Of a stretch of 64,000 nucleotides of DNA, positions 53,443 to 61,610 are shown in pieces. The notes beneath the pieces were generated by a model. The model was not told the DNA's origin, ran no database searches, and worked only from the letters and a program-made list of their open reading frames with translations. Position numbers and translations under genes: made by a program. Each line of letters begins with the position of its first letter. Positions within the stretch are counted from its first letter, which is position 1. Origin of the DNA: Syntrophomonas sp. (GTDB taxonomy: Bacteria > Bacillota > Syntrophomonadia > Syntrophomonadales > Syntrophomonadaceae); assembly GCA_016841875.1 (NCBI GenBank), contig JAENYG010000003.1, forward strand, positions 1 to 64,000, read 5' to 3'.

Positions 53443-54171
53443 ATGACTCTACAAGTTCTTATTGTTGACGACGAGCCGGCGACCGGCATATATCTTAAAG
53501 CTATTATCGAGCAAGTACCTGGAGTAAATGTACTTGCTGTAACTTCCAGCGCTAAAAAAGCTCTTGAGGAAGCAGCGAAATACTTACCCCACGTAGTGTT
53601 CCTGGATATTGACATGCCGGAAATGAATGGTCTGGAACTGGCCCGAACCCTGGTGAAAAGGCATGACGATATTAATATAGTATTTGCAACCGCTTTCCCT
53701 GATTATGCTTTACAGGCTTTTGGTTTATATGCTTTTGATTATATTCTTAAACCCTTTAATGAGAAAAGGATCAAAAATACTATAAAGAAACTAATAGGTA
53801 AAATGCAAGCACAACATCCTGCACCAGGCGAGTTAAGATATGTAAAACATATTGCGATAGACACCCAGGCAGAAAAAATCTTCTTAAACCCAGACGAAAT
53901 TCTCTTTATTGAAAGTAATAGATCAAAGCTTAATATTAAAACTGTGAGGAATGCCTACATCATTAAGGGTAAACTTCATTCCTTAGAAGAAAGGCTTGCC
54001 CCTTATGGATTTTTTCGCACTCATCGCAGCTATCTGGTTAATCTCCGCCACATCAAGGAAATTACCCCTTCGGACTATACTTTTGAGATAGTCATGTTAT
54101 CCGAAGATAGGGTTTTACTAAGCCGTCATAAAGAGAAACGCCTGCGCAAGAGGCTAAACCAACTGAACTAA
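53443..54171 (+). CDS. agrA: AgrA-like LytTR response regulator
   Basis: A 242-residue regulator. The receiver domain (1-125) has D9/D10, the phospho-acceptor D55 in VVFLDIDMPEMNG, and K104 in FDYILKPFNE. The LytTR DNA-binding domain covers about 140-240 (EILFIESNRSKLNIKT, FFRTHRSYLVNLRHIKEI). It lies six bases after agrB. LytTR proteins bind direct repeats about 21 bases apart; such a pair lies ahead of agrD at 54282. Confidence 0.95.
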   Translation: MTLQVLIVDDEPATGIYLKAIIEQVPGVNVLAVTSSAKKALEEAAKYLPHVVFLDIDMPEMNGLELARTLVKRHDDINIVFATAFPDYALQAFGLYAFDYILKPFNEKRIKNTIKKLIGKMQAQHPAPGELRYVKHIAIDTQAEKIFLNPDEILFIESNRSKLNIKTVRNAYIIKGKLHSLEERLAPYGFFRTHRSYLVNLRHIKEITPSDYTFEIVMLSEDRVLLSRHKEKRLRKRLNQLN

Positions 54172-54281
54172 ACTAACCATTCTTTACCTCAACCCTTATT
54201 CCCAATAATGTTGTATTCTAACATTTGCAGTCATTTCCTTGCCTATTATTTTTCCTGGTTGTATTTCTTATTTCCGTATTA

Positions 54282-54354
54282 TTTGCCATTCACCTTCGAA
54301 TATTTGCCATTCAGCTCTGAAGTATTGAATTCTATTTAGATATAGTTGTAAAAT
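54282..54354 (+). promoter_or_regulatory. LytTR-type direct repeats and promoter of agrD
   Basis: TTTGCCATTCA occurs at 54282-54292 and again at 54303-54313, exactly 21 bases apart, two turns of DNA. TTGAAT at 54325-54330 and TAAAAT at 54349-54354 (18-base spacer) follow as promoter boxes. This geometry is that of AgrA-type activated promoters, so agrD is probably switched on by its own signalling circuit. Confidence 0.7.
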
Positions 54355-54391
54355 ACTATAACTACTTGGGTATATATGGAAGGAGGTGGTA

Positions 54392-54517
54392 ATGATGTTT
54401 AAGTTCCCGAAAATGCGTGTTATACAATTGGCATCCATGTTTCTTTTATTCATAGCCAGTGCCGGAGTAAAACCTGCATGTTTGTTCCACTGGTACCAAC
54501 CTAAGTTGCCGGAGTAG
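54392..54517 (+). CDS. agrD: AgrD-type cyclic autoinducer peptide precursor
   Basis: A 41-codon gene behind a perfect AAGGAGGTGG. The peptide has the AgrD plan: an amphipathic N-terminal helix (FKFPKMRVIQLASMFLLFIA), a small-residue stretch, the signal core PACLFHW with the single Cys30, and the conserved C-terminal tail YQPKLPE. By analogy the signal is a thiolactone between Cys30 and the residue where AgrB cuts, perhaps W34 (ring CLFHW). Unlike most loci, agrD lies after agrA and is separated from it by 220 bases with its own promoter. Confidence 0.9.
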   Translation: MMFKFPKMRVIQLASMFLLFIASAGVKPACLFHWYQPKLPE

Positions 54518-54836
54518 AATAATGGATGAAGAATACTAATAGGTTCTAAATCAGTTGTTATAATCAATATATATTATTTTTGGCAGAATTATTGAAGAAC
54601 AGCCCATCTCGGGCCTGGGTACCCATGGATACCATCTAAAGCAACATCGTTATTAGTGCTCCTCCTGATAACAATTAGCTTTAGAGCAGAATGTTTCTCA
54701 CCTGCGTACACTACAGTGGGCGAGAAACATTCTATTATTTTCATTTCTTTGTTATTTATTTTTCCTGAATTATATTTAGAGATTAGCAGCTTTTTATTGG
54801 ACCTGGACAGGTTCTCACGAGAGGGAACCCTATCTC
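54518..54836. other. intergenic region after agrD
   Basis: About 320 bases between the agrD and ABC-F genes. It contains the agrD terminator hairpin at 54688 and no gene. Confidence 0.45.
54688..54745 (+). terminator. terminator of agrD
   Basis: AGAATGTTTCTC pairs perfectly with GAGAAACATTCT, with 22 bases between, followed by ATTATTTTCATTTCTTT. It lies about 170 bases past agrD and also faces the end of the ABC-F gene. Confidence 0.65.
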
Positions 54837-56570
54837 TTAAATGTTGGAATTATACCCGAGTTCATTTCTGCACCGTATCAGCACACGGTATTCATCTTCA
54901 AGTGCTGCATAATCAGGTTCACCGGGTTTGTACAGACTGAGTTGACTGAGCACCCTGGTAATCCTGGTTTCCAGCAGTAATTTTTCCTCTTCCATGTCGG
55001 ATATCTTGAAGCTTGTTTGATATTCAGCGGCGTACTTTCTATCCAGATAGTCTGACACATTGCCCTCGAACCGTATAATTCTTTGCTTATCAAAAATCAA
55101 CATATGGTCACACACCTGCTCCAGCAGGTAACGGTCATGAGAAATAAGGAGTATACTTCCCGGGAAATGCATGAGGCTTTGCTCCATGGATTCACGACTT
55201 AACAGGTCCAAATGATTAGTTGGTTCATCAAATATGAGCAGATCATATTCACCCATAATTGCCAGTCCCATAGAAATCTTCATCCTTTCTCCCCGGCTTA
55301 GTTCTCCCATTGCTATACCGAGACGGTCATAGTCTATCCCCAGGGCAGCTAGCAGCTGAAAAATATGTTTCTGATCATCCAGATTCCAATCTTTCACCAA
55401 AGATATAAAGTCAACTTTTTCACCCTGCGGCAGTTCCTGGCTCACATAGGTCATCCTGGCTGACTGGCTCAAGAATATTTCCCCAGCATCCAGGTTTTCC
55501 TGGCCCAGAATCATCTTCAGAATAGTACTCTTTCCACAGCCATTGGGTCCCAGGATACCTATTTTTTCGCCTCTATTTATATAAAATGTACTATCTTCAA
55601 AGAGCCGGTTATTTCCATAGCTTTTTGCAATGCCTTTTGCTTCCAGTAATCGTCGTCCTCTTTTTTTCATGGAATTCAGGATGAAATCAACCTGGCGTTC
55701 CTCTTCCGGTCGCTCGACTCCATCCTGGCGCATCTTTTCCAGCCGTTTTATTTGGGATTTTACAGATTGGTCACGCTTTTTGGCCTTTTTTCTATAGTAT
55801 TCTTTACCGCCTTTAATTCCAGCGCCCTTCTGCCGGGATTCACGGTGAGCCTTATCCGACCAGTTTTTTAACCTTGCTATAGCGTAATCGATCTCTTTCT
55901 GTTCTTTCTGCTGGGACTGATAGGCGTGTAATTTACTTTCACATTCCTGCCGCTTCAGTTCCCGGTATGAGGAGTAGTTGCCCGGGTATATCCTCACAGT
56001 ACCTTTCTCAATATCTGCTATATTAGACACCGTACGATCAAGAAAATGACGATCATGGGAGATAATGATCGCTGTTCCCTGGTAGCGGGCCAGCTCTGAT
56101 ACCAGATATTCAACTCCCTGGTAATCCATATGGTTAGTAGGTTCATCCATAATAAGCAAATCAGGATTAGAGGCCCAAATACTGGCCAGTGCCATTTTAG
56201 TCTTTTCTCCACCGCTGAGATTTTGCAACCGCTCCATCGACCAGTCCATGACCCGGTTCATGCCCAGGTGGCTGGCCAGGCGATGGAATTCACTATCCAC
56301 CTGGCAATCAGTATTCAATACATCGAGAAAAAGCTCTGTTCGAGCTTCAGTCTGTCTTAAATAACCTATATTTAGCTGCTGCCGGGTAGTAATAATACTA
56401 CCCTCATCATGATCGAGATAACCGGTTATAATATTGGCTAGAGTTGTCTTGCCAGCCCCATTGCGTCCAACCAGACCTATGCGGTCCCCCTGACATATAT
56501 CCAAATCAACACCATTTAGGACGATTAGACCGCCGAAACTTTTCTTCACTTTACGACAGCTTAACAGCAT
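54837..56570 (-). CDS. ABC-F ribosomal-protection ATPase (antibiotic resistance type)
   Basis: A 577-residue soluble double ATPase without membrane domain. NBD1 has GRNGAGKTT, LSGGEKTKM and LLIMDEPTNHMD; NBD2 has GPNGCGKST, LSRGERMKI and LLIFDEPTNHLD. The inter-domain linker of about 90 charged residues (from about 205) is the part that reaches the peptidyl-transferase centre, as in Vga/Lsa/CplR proteins giving resistance to lincosamides, pleuromutilins and streptogramin A. ATG 56570 is chosen with GGAGG eight bases upstream; a GTG opens at 56579. An attenuator-type leader precedes it. Confidence 0.92.
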   Translation of the reverse strand: MLLSCRKVKKSFGGLIVLNGVDLDICQGDRIGLVGRNGAGKTTLANIITGYLDHDEGSIITTRQQLNIGYLRQTEARTELFLDVLNTDCQVDSEFHRLASHLGMNRVMDWSMERLQNLSGGEKTKMALASIWASNPDLLIMDEPTNHMDYQGVEYLVSELARYQGTAIIISHDRHFLDRTVSNIADIEKGTVRIYPGNYSSYRELKRQECESKLHAYQSQQKEQKEIDYAIARLKNWSDKAHRESRQKGAGIKGGKEYYRKKAKKRDQSVKSQIKRLEKMRQDGVERPEEERQVDFILNSMKKRGRRLLEAKGIAKSYGNNRLFEDSTFYINRGEKIGILGPNGCGKSTILKMILGQENLDAGEIFLSQSARMTYVSQELPQGEKVDFISLVKDWNLDDQKHIFQLLAALGIDYDRLGIAMGELSRGERMKISMGLAIMGEYDLLIFDEPTNHLDLLSRESMEQSLMHFPGSILLISHDRYLLEQVCDHMLIFDKQRIIRFEGNVSDYLDRKYAAEYQTSFKISDMEEEKLLLETRITRVLSQLSLYKPGEPDYAALEDEYRVLIRCRNELGYNSNI

Positions 56571-56592
56571 CAAAAACACCTCCAGAAAACAA

Positions 56593-56797
56593 CCAAGGCT
56601 ATAAGCAACACCTGTAACTTACAGCCTTATCAAATCACATTAATACGTTCATATACCGAAACCTAATGGCGCCGGCTTTTATTGATTACTATGAAATCAG
56701 TTAACAAGTGTTCTGGTCACAGCAGGATTAGCAGAAGAACGTTAGTCCTTCCTTGATTCCTGCATATATTAATTTAGGCCAGAATACACTTGCGCAT
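56593..56797 (-). promoter_or_regulatory. attenuator leader of the ABC-F gene
   Basis: On the minus-strand transcript, CAAGTGTATTCTGG inside the leader ORF can pair with CCAGAACACTTG about 75 bases downstream (at 56705-56716). A further hairpin, AAGGCTGTAAG with CTTATAGCCTT at 56593-56627, sits just before the ribosome site. A translating ribosome stalled on the leader would free the first element. This is the layout of ribosome-mediated attenuation known for vmlR, vga and similar genes. Confidence 0.7.
56774..56797 (-). CDS. 7-residue leader peptide MRKCILA
   Basis: The ORF ATG-CGC-AAG-TGT-ATT-CTG-GCC-TAA is preceded by GGGAGAAAG on the minus strand, a good ribosome site. It lies about 200 bases upstream of the ABC-F start, and its own codons form one arm of the attenuator pairing. 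Short leader peptides that stall ribosomes under antibiotics are known ahead of ABC-F genes. Too short to rely on sequence alone; context carries the call. Confidence 0.6.
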   Translation of the reverse strand: MRKCILA

Positions 56798-57083
56798 CTA
56801 CTTTCTCCCAACTCATTCTGATGATTTATGATTGTATTTTAACATAAATAAAGGTCCCTAAAAAGCCTCTATTGCATTAATCCTGAATGAACTATAATTA
56901 CATTTCTTAAACAGAAAGTCATTTTGCTTGTTTATTAACCATTGACGAAGCACCCCTGACCTAGCTTACCGGTCTTTTGACAAAAGAATAGTATTTCTGG
57001 TTTTACACACATTTATTAGGAATGTCATATTGTGTAAATCTAGTTATTTTATACTTGATAAAAGTTATAAATGGGAGAGTTCA
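56798..57083. other. divergent promoter region
   Basis: On the minus strand TTAAAAT and TACAAT lie at about 56836-56850 and are candidates for the -10 box of the ABC-F leader transcript. On the plus strand GGGAGAG precedes the 57084 gene. No gene seen. Confidence 0.35.
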
Positions 57084-57946
57084 ATGTCTTTTTTTGATGA
57101 ATATGTAATCAACACTAGTGACTTAGTGGAATCAGTGGGCAGGCAGGAAACCCGGGTAGATTTTGAATTGGATAAGAATGCAGGGGCCCAGACAGGTTCC
57201 GTTACCGGTACAGTTAAGGATGATCTCGGAAATCCTATTGCAGAAGCTGTAGTCAAATTGAATACATGCAATATACTACCTTATTATCATACCAATACTA
57301 ATTCCCAGGGTATATTTACCATCAATAATGTTCCCGCTGGGTCATATCTTATAGCAGCAATATTAAGGAAGGTTATTTACTTCGCTTCGCACAATCAATC
57401 CCAGTTATTGACAAAATAACTACTAATGTCACAATAACCTTACTGCCAGATCCGAATGCCAATAAGAATATCATGTATGGCATTATCAAATCTAATATCG
57501 ATAACTTGCCGATAGACGAAGTGAATGTCCAGTTATATAAAAAAGAAGATCCAGAAGACCTTTTGATAGGAGTAGTCTCGACTAATATACACGGGCAATA
57601 TTTTTTTGCTGATATAGATGATGGAGAATATTACCTTAAGGTAAGCAAATTAGGTTATTATCAGACAGAAACGTCTTCCCTGGAATTATCAGAAAATGAA
57701 TATACGCAATTAGATATTTCGCTGATCTCAGACCCTGCATCAAATACCGGTGTTATTTGTGGCATTGTCACGGATAATCAATCCGGCCTCCCAGTATCCG
57801 GGGCGGTTGTTGCTTTGTATTCAGTTTCCCATGAAGTGGAAACCCTAATAAAATTAACAAGAACGAGTGTTGAAGGTAAATATCTGTTTGGTAGCATTCT
57901 ACCTGGAGAATATTTGGTAAAATCAACTCTGCAGGTTGAAGAGTGA
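57084..57946 (+). pseudogene. carboxypeptidase-regulatory/CnaB-like repeat protein, frameshifted
   Basis: ATG 57084 (GGGAGAG upstream) opens MSFFDEYVINTSDLVESVGR and then a first Ig-like repeat (GSVTGTVKDDLGNPIAEAVVKLN, NSQGIFTINNVPAGSYLIAAI) that breaks at about 57370. After a shift, GYLLRFAQSIPVIDKITTNV and TITLLPDPNANKN lead into a second and third repeat (MYGIIKSNIDNLPIDEVNVQL, GVICGIVTDNQSGLPVSGAVV, GKYLFGSILPGEYLVKSTL) up to a TGA at 57944. No signal peptide or wall anchor is present. Repeats of this type form stalk-like beta-sandwiches in surface proteins. Confidence 0.75.
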
Positions 57947-57952
57947 TGCGAG

Positions 57953-58450
57953 ATGACTTTTTATGATAAGTATTATTTGGAAAGCAGCAAGCAGTTTAAT
58001 CTGTCTGCCTTTGAAGAAATTCGGGTTGACCTTGATTTAGTTATTATTTATGGCGTCGTCAGGGATTCGTTTAACGATCGATTTATTGACAGAGCAAAAA
58101 TAACATTACTAAATATAAGGCGTAACTGGATTACGGCAATAACCCACACTAATAGTAAGGGACAGTATTTGATATACAATCTTTTGCCAGATAAATACGT
58201 TCTTTATGCCAGGCATTATAATTATATGATTGCAAGAGCAGCATCATTGAGAATTGACAACTCTGAACATGTACAGAATAATCTATATTTAACTTTGGAT
58301 AAATATCAAAACTATGAAATACAGGATATTCAAATGACTAATCAAGAAGGAATGTATTTATTCCCCCATGTTGTTCCGGGAAGATATGTTATAAAGGCCA
58401 AATTATATAATGGAACTGAAGTTCAAGAAACAATTGAGTTAACTGAATAA
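57953..58450 (+). CDS. carboxypeptidase-regulatory-like repeat protein, probable C-terminal part of the broken gene
   Basis: A 165-residue frame that is in phase with the preceding one, separated only by the TGA at 57944-57946 and two codons. It opens MTFYDKYYLESSKQFNLSAFEEIRVDLDL, which matches the start of the first gene (MSFFDEYVINTSDLVE...RVDFELD), so the original protein had at least three repeats joined by this linker. GVVRDSFNDRFIDRAKITLL and YLFPHVVPGRYVIKAKLY are Ig-like repeats. It has no good ribosome site, so it is probably not translated on its own. Confidence 0.6.
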   Translation: MTFYDKYYLESSKQFNLSAFEEIRVDLDLVIIYGVVRDSFNDRFIDRAKITLLNIRRNWITAITHTNSKGQYLIYNLLPDKYVLYARHYNYMIARAASLRIDNSEHVQNNLYLTLDKYQNYEIQDIQMTNQEGMYLFPHVVPGRYVIKAKLYNGTEVQETIELTE

Positions 58451-58493
58451 GAGTGTTATAGAAAACATTTTTTTCAACTGCACTTTGGAAAGT

Positions 58494-59060
58494 TCAATCA
58501 TCAATTCTGCAGCTCATCCCATGATTAATAATGGCTTTTTCAATTCTTTCCAGGCGCTCTTCTATCCGCTGGTAGGGACTGGTGAAGATACCGCTCTCAT
58601 TGTCAAAAAGGCGATTATCAAATATCCTCTCAAATGCAAACGAGTTGTTAAACTGGTCTTTATAGCTTACGGTTATGACCCGATTTGATTGCACCATTCC
58701 TGGATATTCGTATTCCGATGCCATCGGATATCTTTCATAAAACTGCTGTTCCGGAGTTAGGGATTCTACACTGAACCGCTTGATTTGCTGATTTCCCAGT
58801 ACAATAGGTGGATCAATACTCACTGTAATATTTTTGGCTATACCTGCACCGGTATTTGTTGCCAGCAGATAAAGCCACTCTCCTTTAATTTCCATATCAG
58901 CAATTATGTTAGGCTGTACCCTGCATTGTATATTGGTTTTGACCAGCTTGAAAGCGATGGTAACATAACCTATAGCAGCCACAGCCGCAATAATTGATGC
59001 CGACAAAGCATACAGATCCTTGTATTCCAAGAGATGATCGATTATGTCATGAAAATCCAT
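58494..59060 (-). CDS. membrane-anchored protein of unknown function, 188 aa
   Basis: One hydrophobic segment at about residues 18-38 (ALSASIIAAVAAIGYVTIAF) follows a short N-terminus. The rest is a soluble domain with beta strands (WLYLLATNTGAGIAKNITVSI, VITVSYKDQFNNSFAFERIF) and a helical end (RIEERLERIEKAIINHG). It resembles small anchored proteins found near phage or defence loci, but I cannot name it. Ribosome site GGAG before the ATG. It converges on the repeat-protein gene. Confidence 0.65.
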   Translation of the reverse strand: MDFHDIIDHLLEYKDLYALSASIIAAVAAIGYVTIAFKLVKTNIQCRVQPNIIADMEIKGEWLYLLATNTGAGIAKNITVSIDPPIVLGNQQIKRFSVESLTPEQQFYERYPMASEYEYPGMVQSNRVITVSYKDQFNNSFAFERIFDNRLFDNESGIFTSPYQRIEERLERIEKAIINHGMSCRIDD

Positions 59061-59459
59061 ACTACAACTCCAAATTCATCATTGTGTGTCAGTAAAATAC
59101 CATTCCAGTACCCGGGATGGTATTTTTAATATATTTGGCTTTTCCTTATCCTTGTATACCGTTATGTACATTGGAGTGTTACCCGGCCGATCCTACTTTA
59201 ATCCGCACCTGACAAACTGGTGCCTCACAGGGGATCGAGGAGACATTGTACTCGTGGCAATCGCATCCCTATTTCTATTAATGGAAAGGACAGCTAAAAT
59301 ACCAGATTGGACCTGTAGTACTTATCCAACAGATTTTAGAAGTAGGGGAGGGAGAAGTCATAAATAAGCACTATTTCAGACTGACCAGAAGCTTTGCTGT
59401 ATTTTGCTAATACCATATAATAAGGGAATATACACAAAAGCTGTTGGAGGTAAAAAGAT
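59061..59459. other. intergenic region with a terminator-like hairpin
   Basis: About 400 bases. AAATACCATTCC and GGGATGGTATTT form a stem at 59095-59125 followed by TTTTT on the plus strand. No plus-strand gene ends just before it, so it may be a leader element of the minus-strand gene. The 93-codon frame at 59086 crosses the hairpin, has no ribosome site and is rejected. Confidence 0.4.
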
Positions 59460-59678
59460 TTGTCTTTCATGGATCAATTAGTAACAGCAGGAATCTTTAT
59501 TGTTTTACTGCTGATGATAATTTTTAATAAGACCGCGGTAGAAAGCCTGATAAATAATTTTGAGTGTAATTCTAATATGCAAATAAGTGACACGTATAAA
59601 TCATTCATACGATATCTGTATATTGCCACTTTGACTGTATTATCGTTATATCTGTTATACGGCAGGCTGCTTGGCTAG
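59460..59678 (+). CDS. small membrane protein, 72 aa
   Basis: Two hydrophobic segments at about residues 8-24 and 51-68, with a polar stretch between (NNFECNSNMQISDTYKSF). The start is TTG 59460, nine bases after GGAGG; ATG 59469 is the alternative. No family recognised. Confidence 0.5.
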   Translation: MSFMDQLVTAGIFIVLLLMIIFNKTAVESLINNFECNSNMQISDTYKSFIRYLYIATLTVLSLYLLYGRLLG

Positions 59679-59784
59679 AACAACGGCGACTTAGATAATT
59701 AGACTGGGGATCAGTTTTGGGCATGATATGATCAAGCCAGGCAGGGGAGATCATTAGACAAAATATATTTTTGAGGTGATTAGA

Positions 59785-60345
59785 TTGAAACGCGGTATAT
59801 TGATGTTATTAACGTTTTTACTTTTAGCCTGTATTTTTCCTGGCTGTGGGAACAAGGAAGTGAAGTTACCCGACCAGGCAGAGGATAATATGCCAGATAC
59901 ATCACAGACCAAGCAGGTAGTCACAGCTGTGACTGACAATCCCATCGGCAATAATTCCTGGACCAGGCTGAGTGAAGCAAATATTGATTTAGATGCAGAC
60001 AACCAGGAAGAAATTATCACACTATATACAGCTGCCCAACGGGACAGCCAGGGAGAAATCATGTGGGATGACGGGCAGCAATGGCTTTTGATGATTGAGG
60101 ATGAAACAGGATTCTATCCATTGATTTCCGAATATATCCAACTAGGTTCTATATATTATTATATCTCTGATACCAATTTAGATACGAATACTGCACCAGT
60201 GGTTACCGGAATCACTTCAACTAGCTATAATTTCACACTTACCAACTATTCCTACAATGAGGAAAAGAAGGGGTACGAGAAAGATACGGTCTATGATTCA
60301 GGCCCTTTGAACACTGTTTACATGTCCATTCCAGGCTATAAATAG
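59785..60345 (+). CDS. lipoprotein of unknown function, 186 aa
   Basis: Signal peptide MKRGILMLLTFLLLACIFPGC with lipobox IFPGC (Cys 21). TTG 59785 is chosen with GAGGTG five bases upstream; the frame opens at GTG 59776, which is part of that site. After a linker, the mature part contains IDLDADNQEEIITLYTAAQRD, an acidic strand like the VCBS-type repeat of the 44821 lipoprotein, and a C-terminal beta-rich part. Function unknown. Confidence 0.65.
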   Translation: MKRGILMLLTFLLLACIFPGCGNKEVKLPDQAEDNMPDTSQTKQVVTAVTDNPIGNNSWTRLSEANIDLDADNQEEIITLYTAAQRDSQGEIMWDDGQQWLLMIEDETGFYPLISEYIQLGSIYYYISDTNLDTNTAPVVTGITSTSYNFTLTNYSYNEEKKGYEKDTVYDSGPLNTVYMSIPGYK

Positions 60346-60405
60346 GACAGAGAATATAATGCATGTTTACTATGAAAGCAGCCGCGACTGGTTATCCAAG
60401 AATTA

Positions 60406-60858
60406 TTATTTTCGCAGATTTGGTGAATTAAAGAACAGGCCTTCAATTGATTTCTTTCCGTTGTCATCGCTAAAGGATATTGTGATCTGAACATCACCGG
60501 ATTCCTTGGAATACTTGGCTTTATATACGACTACAGTAAAGGCCTGGTTATTATTCTTAGTAACAGTTGAGCCACTCAAGGTTTTTCCCTCATAATCACC
60601 TATTTTCGATTCAAGTAAAGTTACCATGGCATCGAATTGTTCCTGGGTAAAAGCGCTCTTCATTGAACTGCTAAAGTCCTGGGAGAATGCGGCATAATCT
60701 TTATCCTTAATCCCGTTCAATACATTATCAAGCATTGGCCCAGCATAGCTTACATCAGTTTCTGTCGTTTGCGTGCTGCAGCCTGCCAAAAGCAAAATGA
60801 ATATCATGCTTATGGCCATTAAGGTAATGATGATTTTATTTGACATACTTCTTTTCAC
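60406..60858 (-). CDS. DUF3887-like lipoprotein
   Basis: A 150-residue lipoprotein with lipobox LLLAGC. The mature domain (about 35-150) has MLDNVLNGIKDKDYAAFSQDFSSSMKSAFTQEQF followed by beta strands, the DUF3887 pattern of small cystatin-like domains. GTG 60858 is chosen because GGAGGG lies seven bases upstream; ATG 60846 is the alternative and a longer frame opens at 60921. It converges on the 59785 gene. Confidence 0.75.
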   Translation of the reverse strand: MKRSMSNKIIITLMAISMIFILLLAGCSTQTTETDVSYAGPMLDNVLNGIKDKDYAAFSQDFSSSMKSAFTQEQFDAMVTLLESKIGDYEGKTLSGSTVTKNNNQAFTVVVYKAKYSKESGDVQITISFSDDNGKKSIEGLFFNSPNLRK

Positions 60859-60921
60859 TTTATAGCCCTCCAATCTAATTTTGTCCCTTAAGGACACTAT
60901 CAAAGTCTTATCCCTTTCCAA

Positions 60922-61144
60922 AATGGTTTTGAGTTTAACTATGCTTCAGACCAGCAGCAGGTTCATCTTTATTTAGATATTTCATTACTGATTCCAAAAT
61001 ACCCTTTAATACTAAGGTGTTCAGTGAATAAATACTATTTTGCCCATTACGCCGATCACCTACTAAGTATGCCTGCTTGATAGTACCCAGATGATGATAT
61101 AAATGTTGATTTAGATCTGGTACCTCGATTTAGTGGCAATGTTA
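60922..61144. other. intergenic region
   Basis: About 220 bases between divergent genes. AT-rich, no repeat or gene recognised. Confidence 0.35.
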
Positions 61145-61193
61145 TTGACATTGGCGTTCACTATGTATATGATGTATATTAACGGCATATACA
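61145..61193 (+). promoter_or_regulatory. promoter and GntR operator of the second GntR-ABC operon
   Basis: TTGACA at 61145-61150 and TATGAT at 61168-61173 with a 17-base spacer make a near-consensus promoter. TGTATAT at 61173-61179 and ATATACA at 61187-61193, 7 bases apart, form a perfect inverted repeat right after the -10 box, where a repressor would block transcription. Confidence 0.8.
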
Positions 61194-61226
61194 GATGTGC
61201 AATAATTAAGTTTAAGAGGAATTCTA

Positions 61227-61610
61227 ATGAAAATCATTATCTCTAATATATCTGGTCAGCCTCTGTATCAGCAGATAAAAGACCAGATCAAGGCTGCAAT
61301 ACTTCATGGTGAATTACAAGAGGGGGAACTTCTTCCCTCAATTCGAGGATTGGCAAATGATCTGCATGTTAGTGTTCTTACTACCAAAAGGGTATATGAC
61401 GAACTTGAATCAGAAGGCTTTATTCTGACTAAAGCAGGAAAGGGATCATTTGTAGCACAAGAAAACCTTGAGCTATTAAGAGAATCAAAGCGTCATATGG
61501 TGGAAATAAAACTTACCGAGGCATGGGAAACTGCTCGTTCTCTGGGAATTAGCAAAAAAGAACTATACTCTATGATGGATCTGCTGTTTGTAGAGGAGGA
61601 TGAGGATTGA
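61227..61610 (+). CDS. GntR-family (YtrA-type) transcriptional regulator
   Basis: A 127-residue regulator with the winged helix GQPLYQQIKDQIKAAILHGEL, LPSIRGLANDLHVSVLTTKRVYDELESEGFI and a short C-terminal tail. It is similar in plan to the regulator at 42164 but not identical. The operator at 61173 lies ahead of it. GAGG before the ATG. Its stop overlaps the ATPase start. Confidence 0.93.
   Translation: MKIIISNISGQPLYQQIKDQIKAAILHGELQEGELLPSIRGLANDLHVSVLTTKRVYDELESEGFILTKAGKGSFVAQENLELLRESKRHMVEIKLTEAWETARSLGISKKELYSMMDLLFVEEDED

Noticed and set aside
54268-54567. Minus-strand frame of 99 codons opposite agrD
   Set aside because: It is the shadow of the agrD region, whose plus-strand gene has a perfect ribosome site and the AgrD sequence plan.
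57944-57946. In-frame TGA read as selenocysteine in the Ig-like repeat gene
   Set aside because: The residue lies in a linker, not a redox site, no SECIS-like hairpin is visible after it, and the same gene has a separate frameshift, so decay is simpler.
59086-59367. Plus-strand frame of 93 codons
   Set aside because: It runs through a terminator-like hairpin, has no ribosome site and a composition unlike its neighbours.
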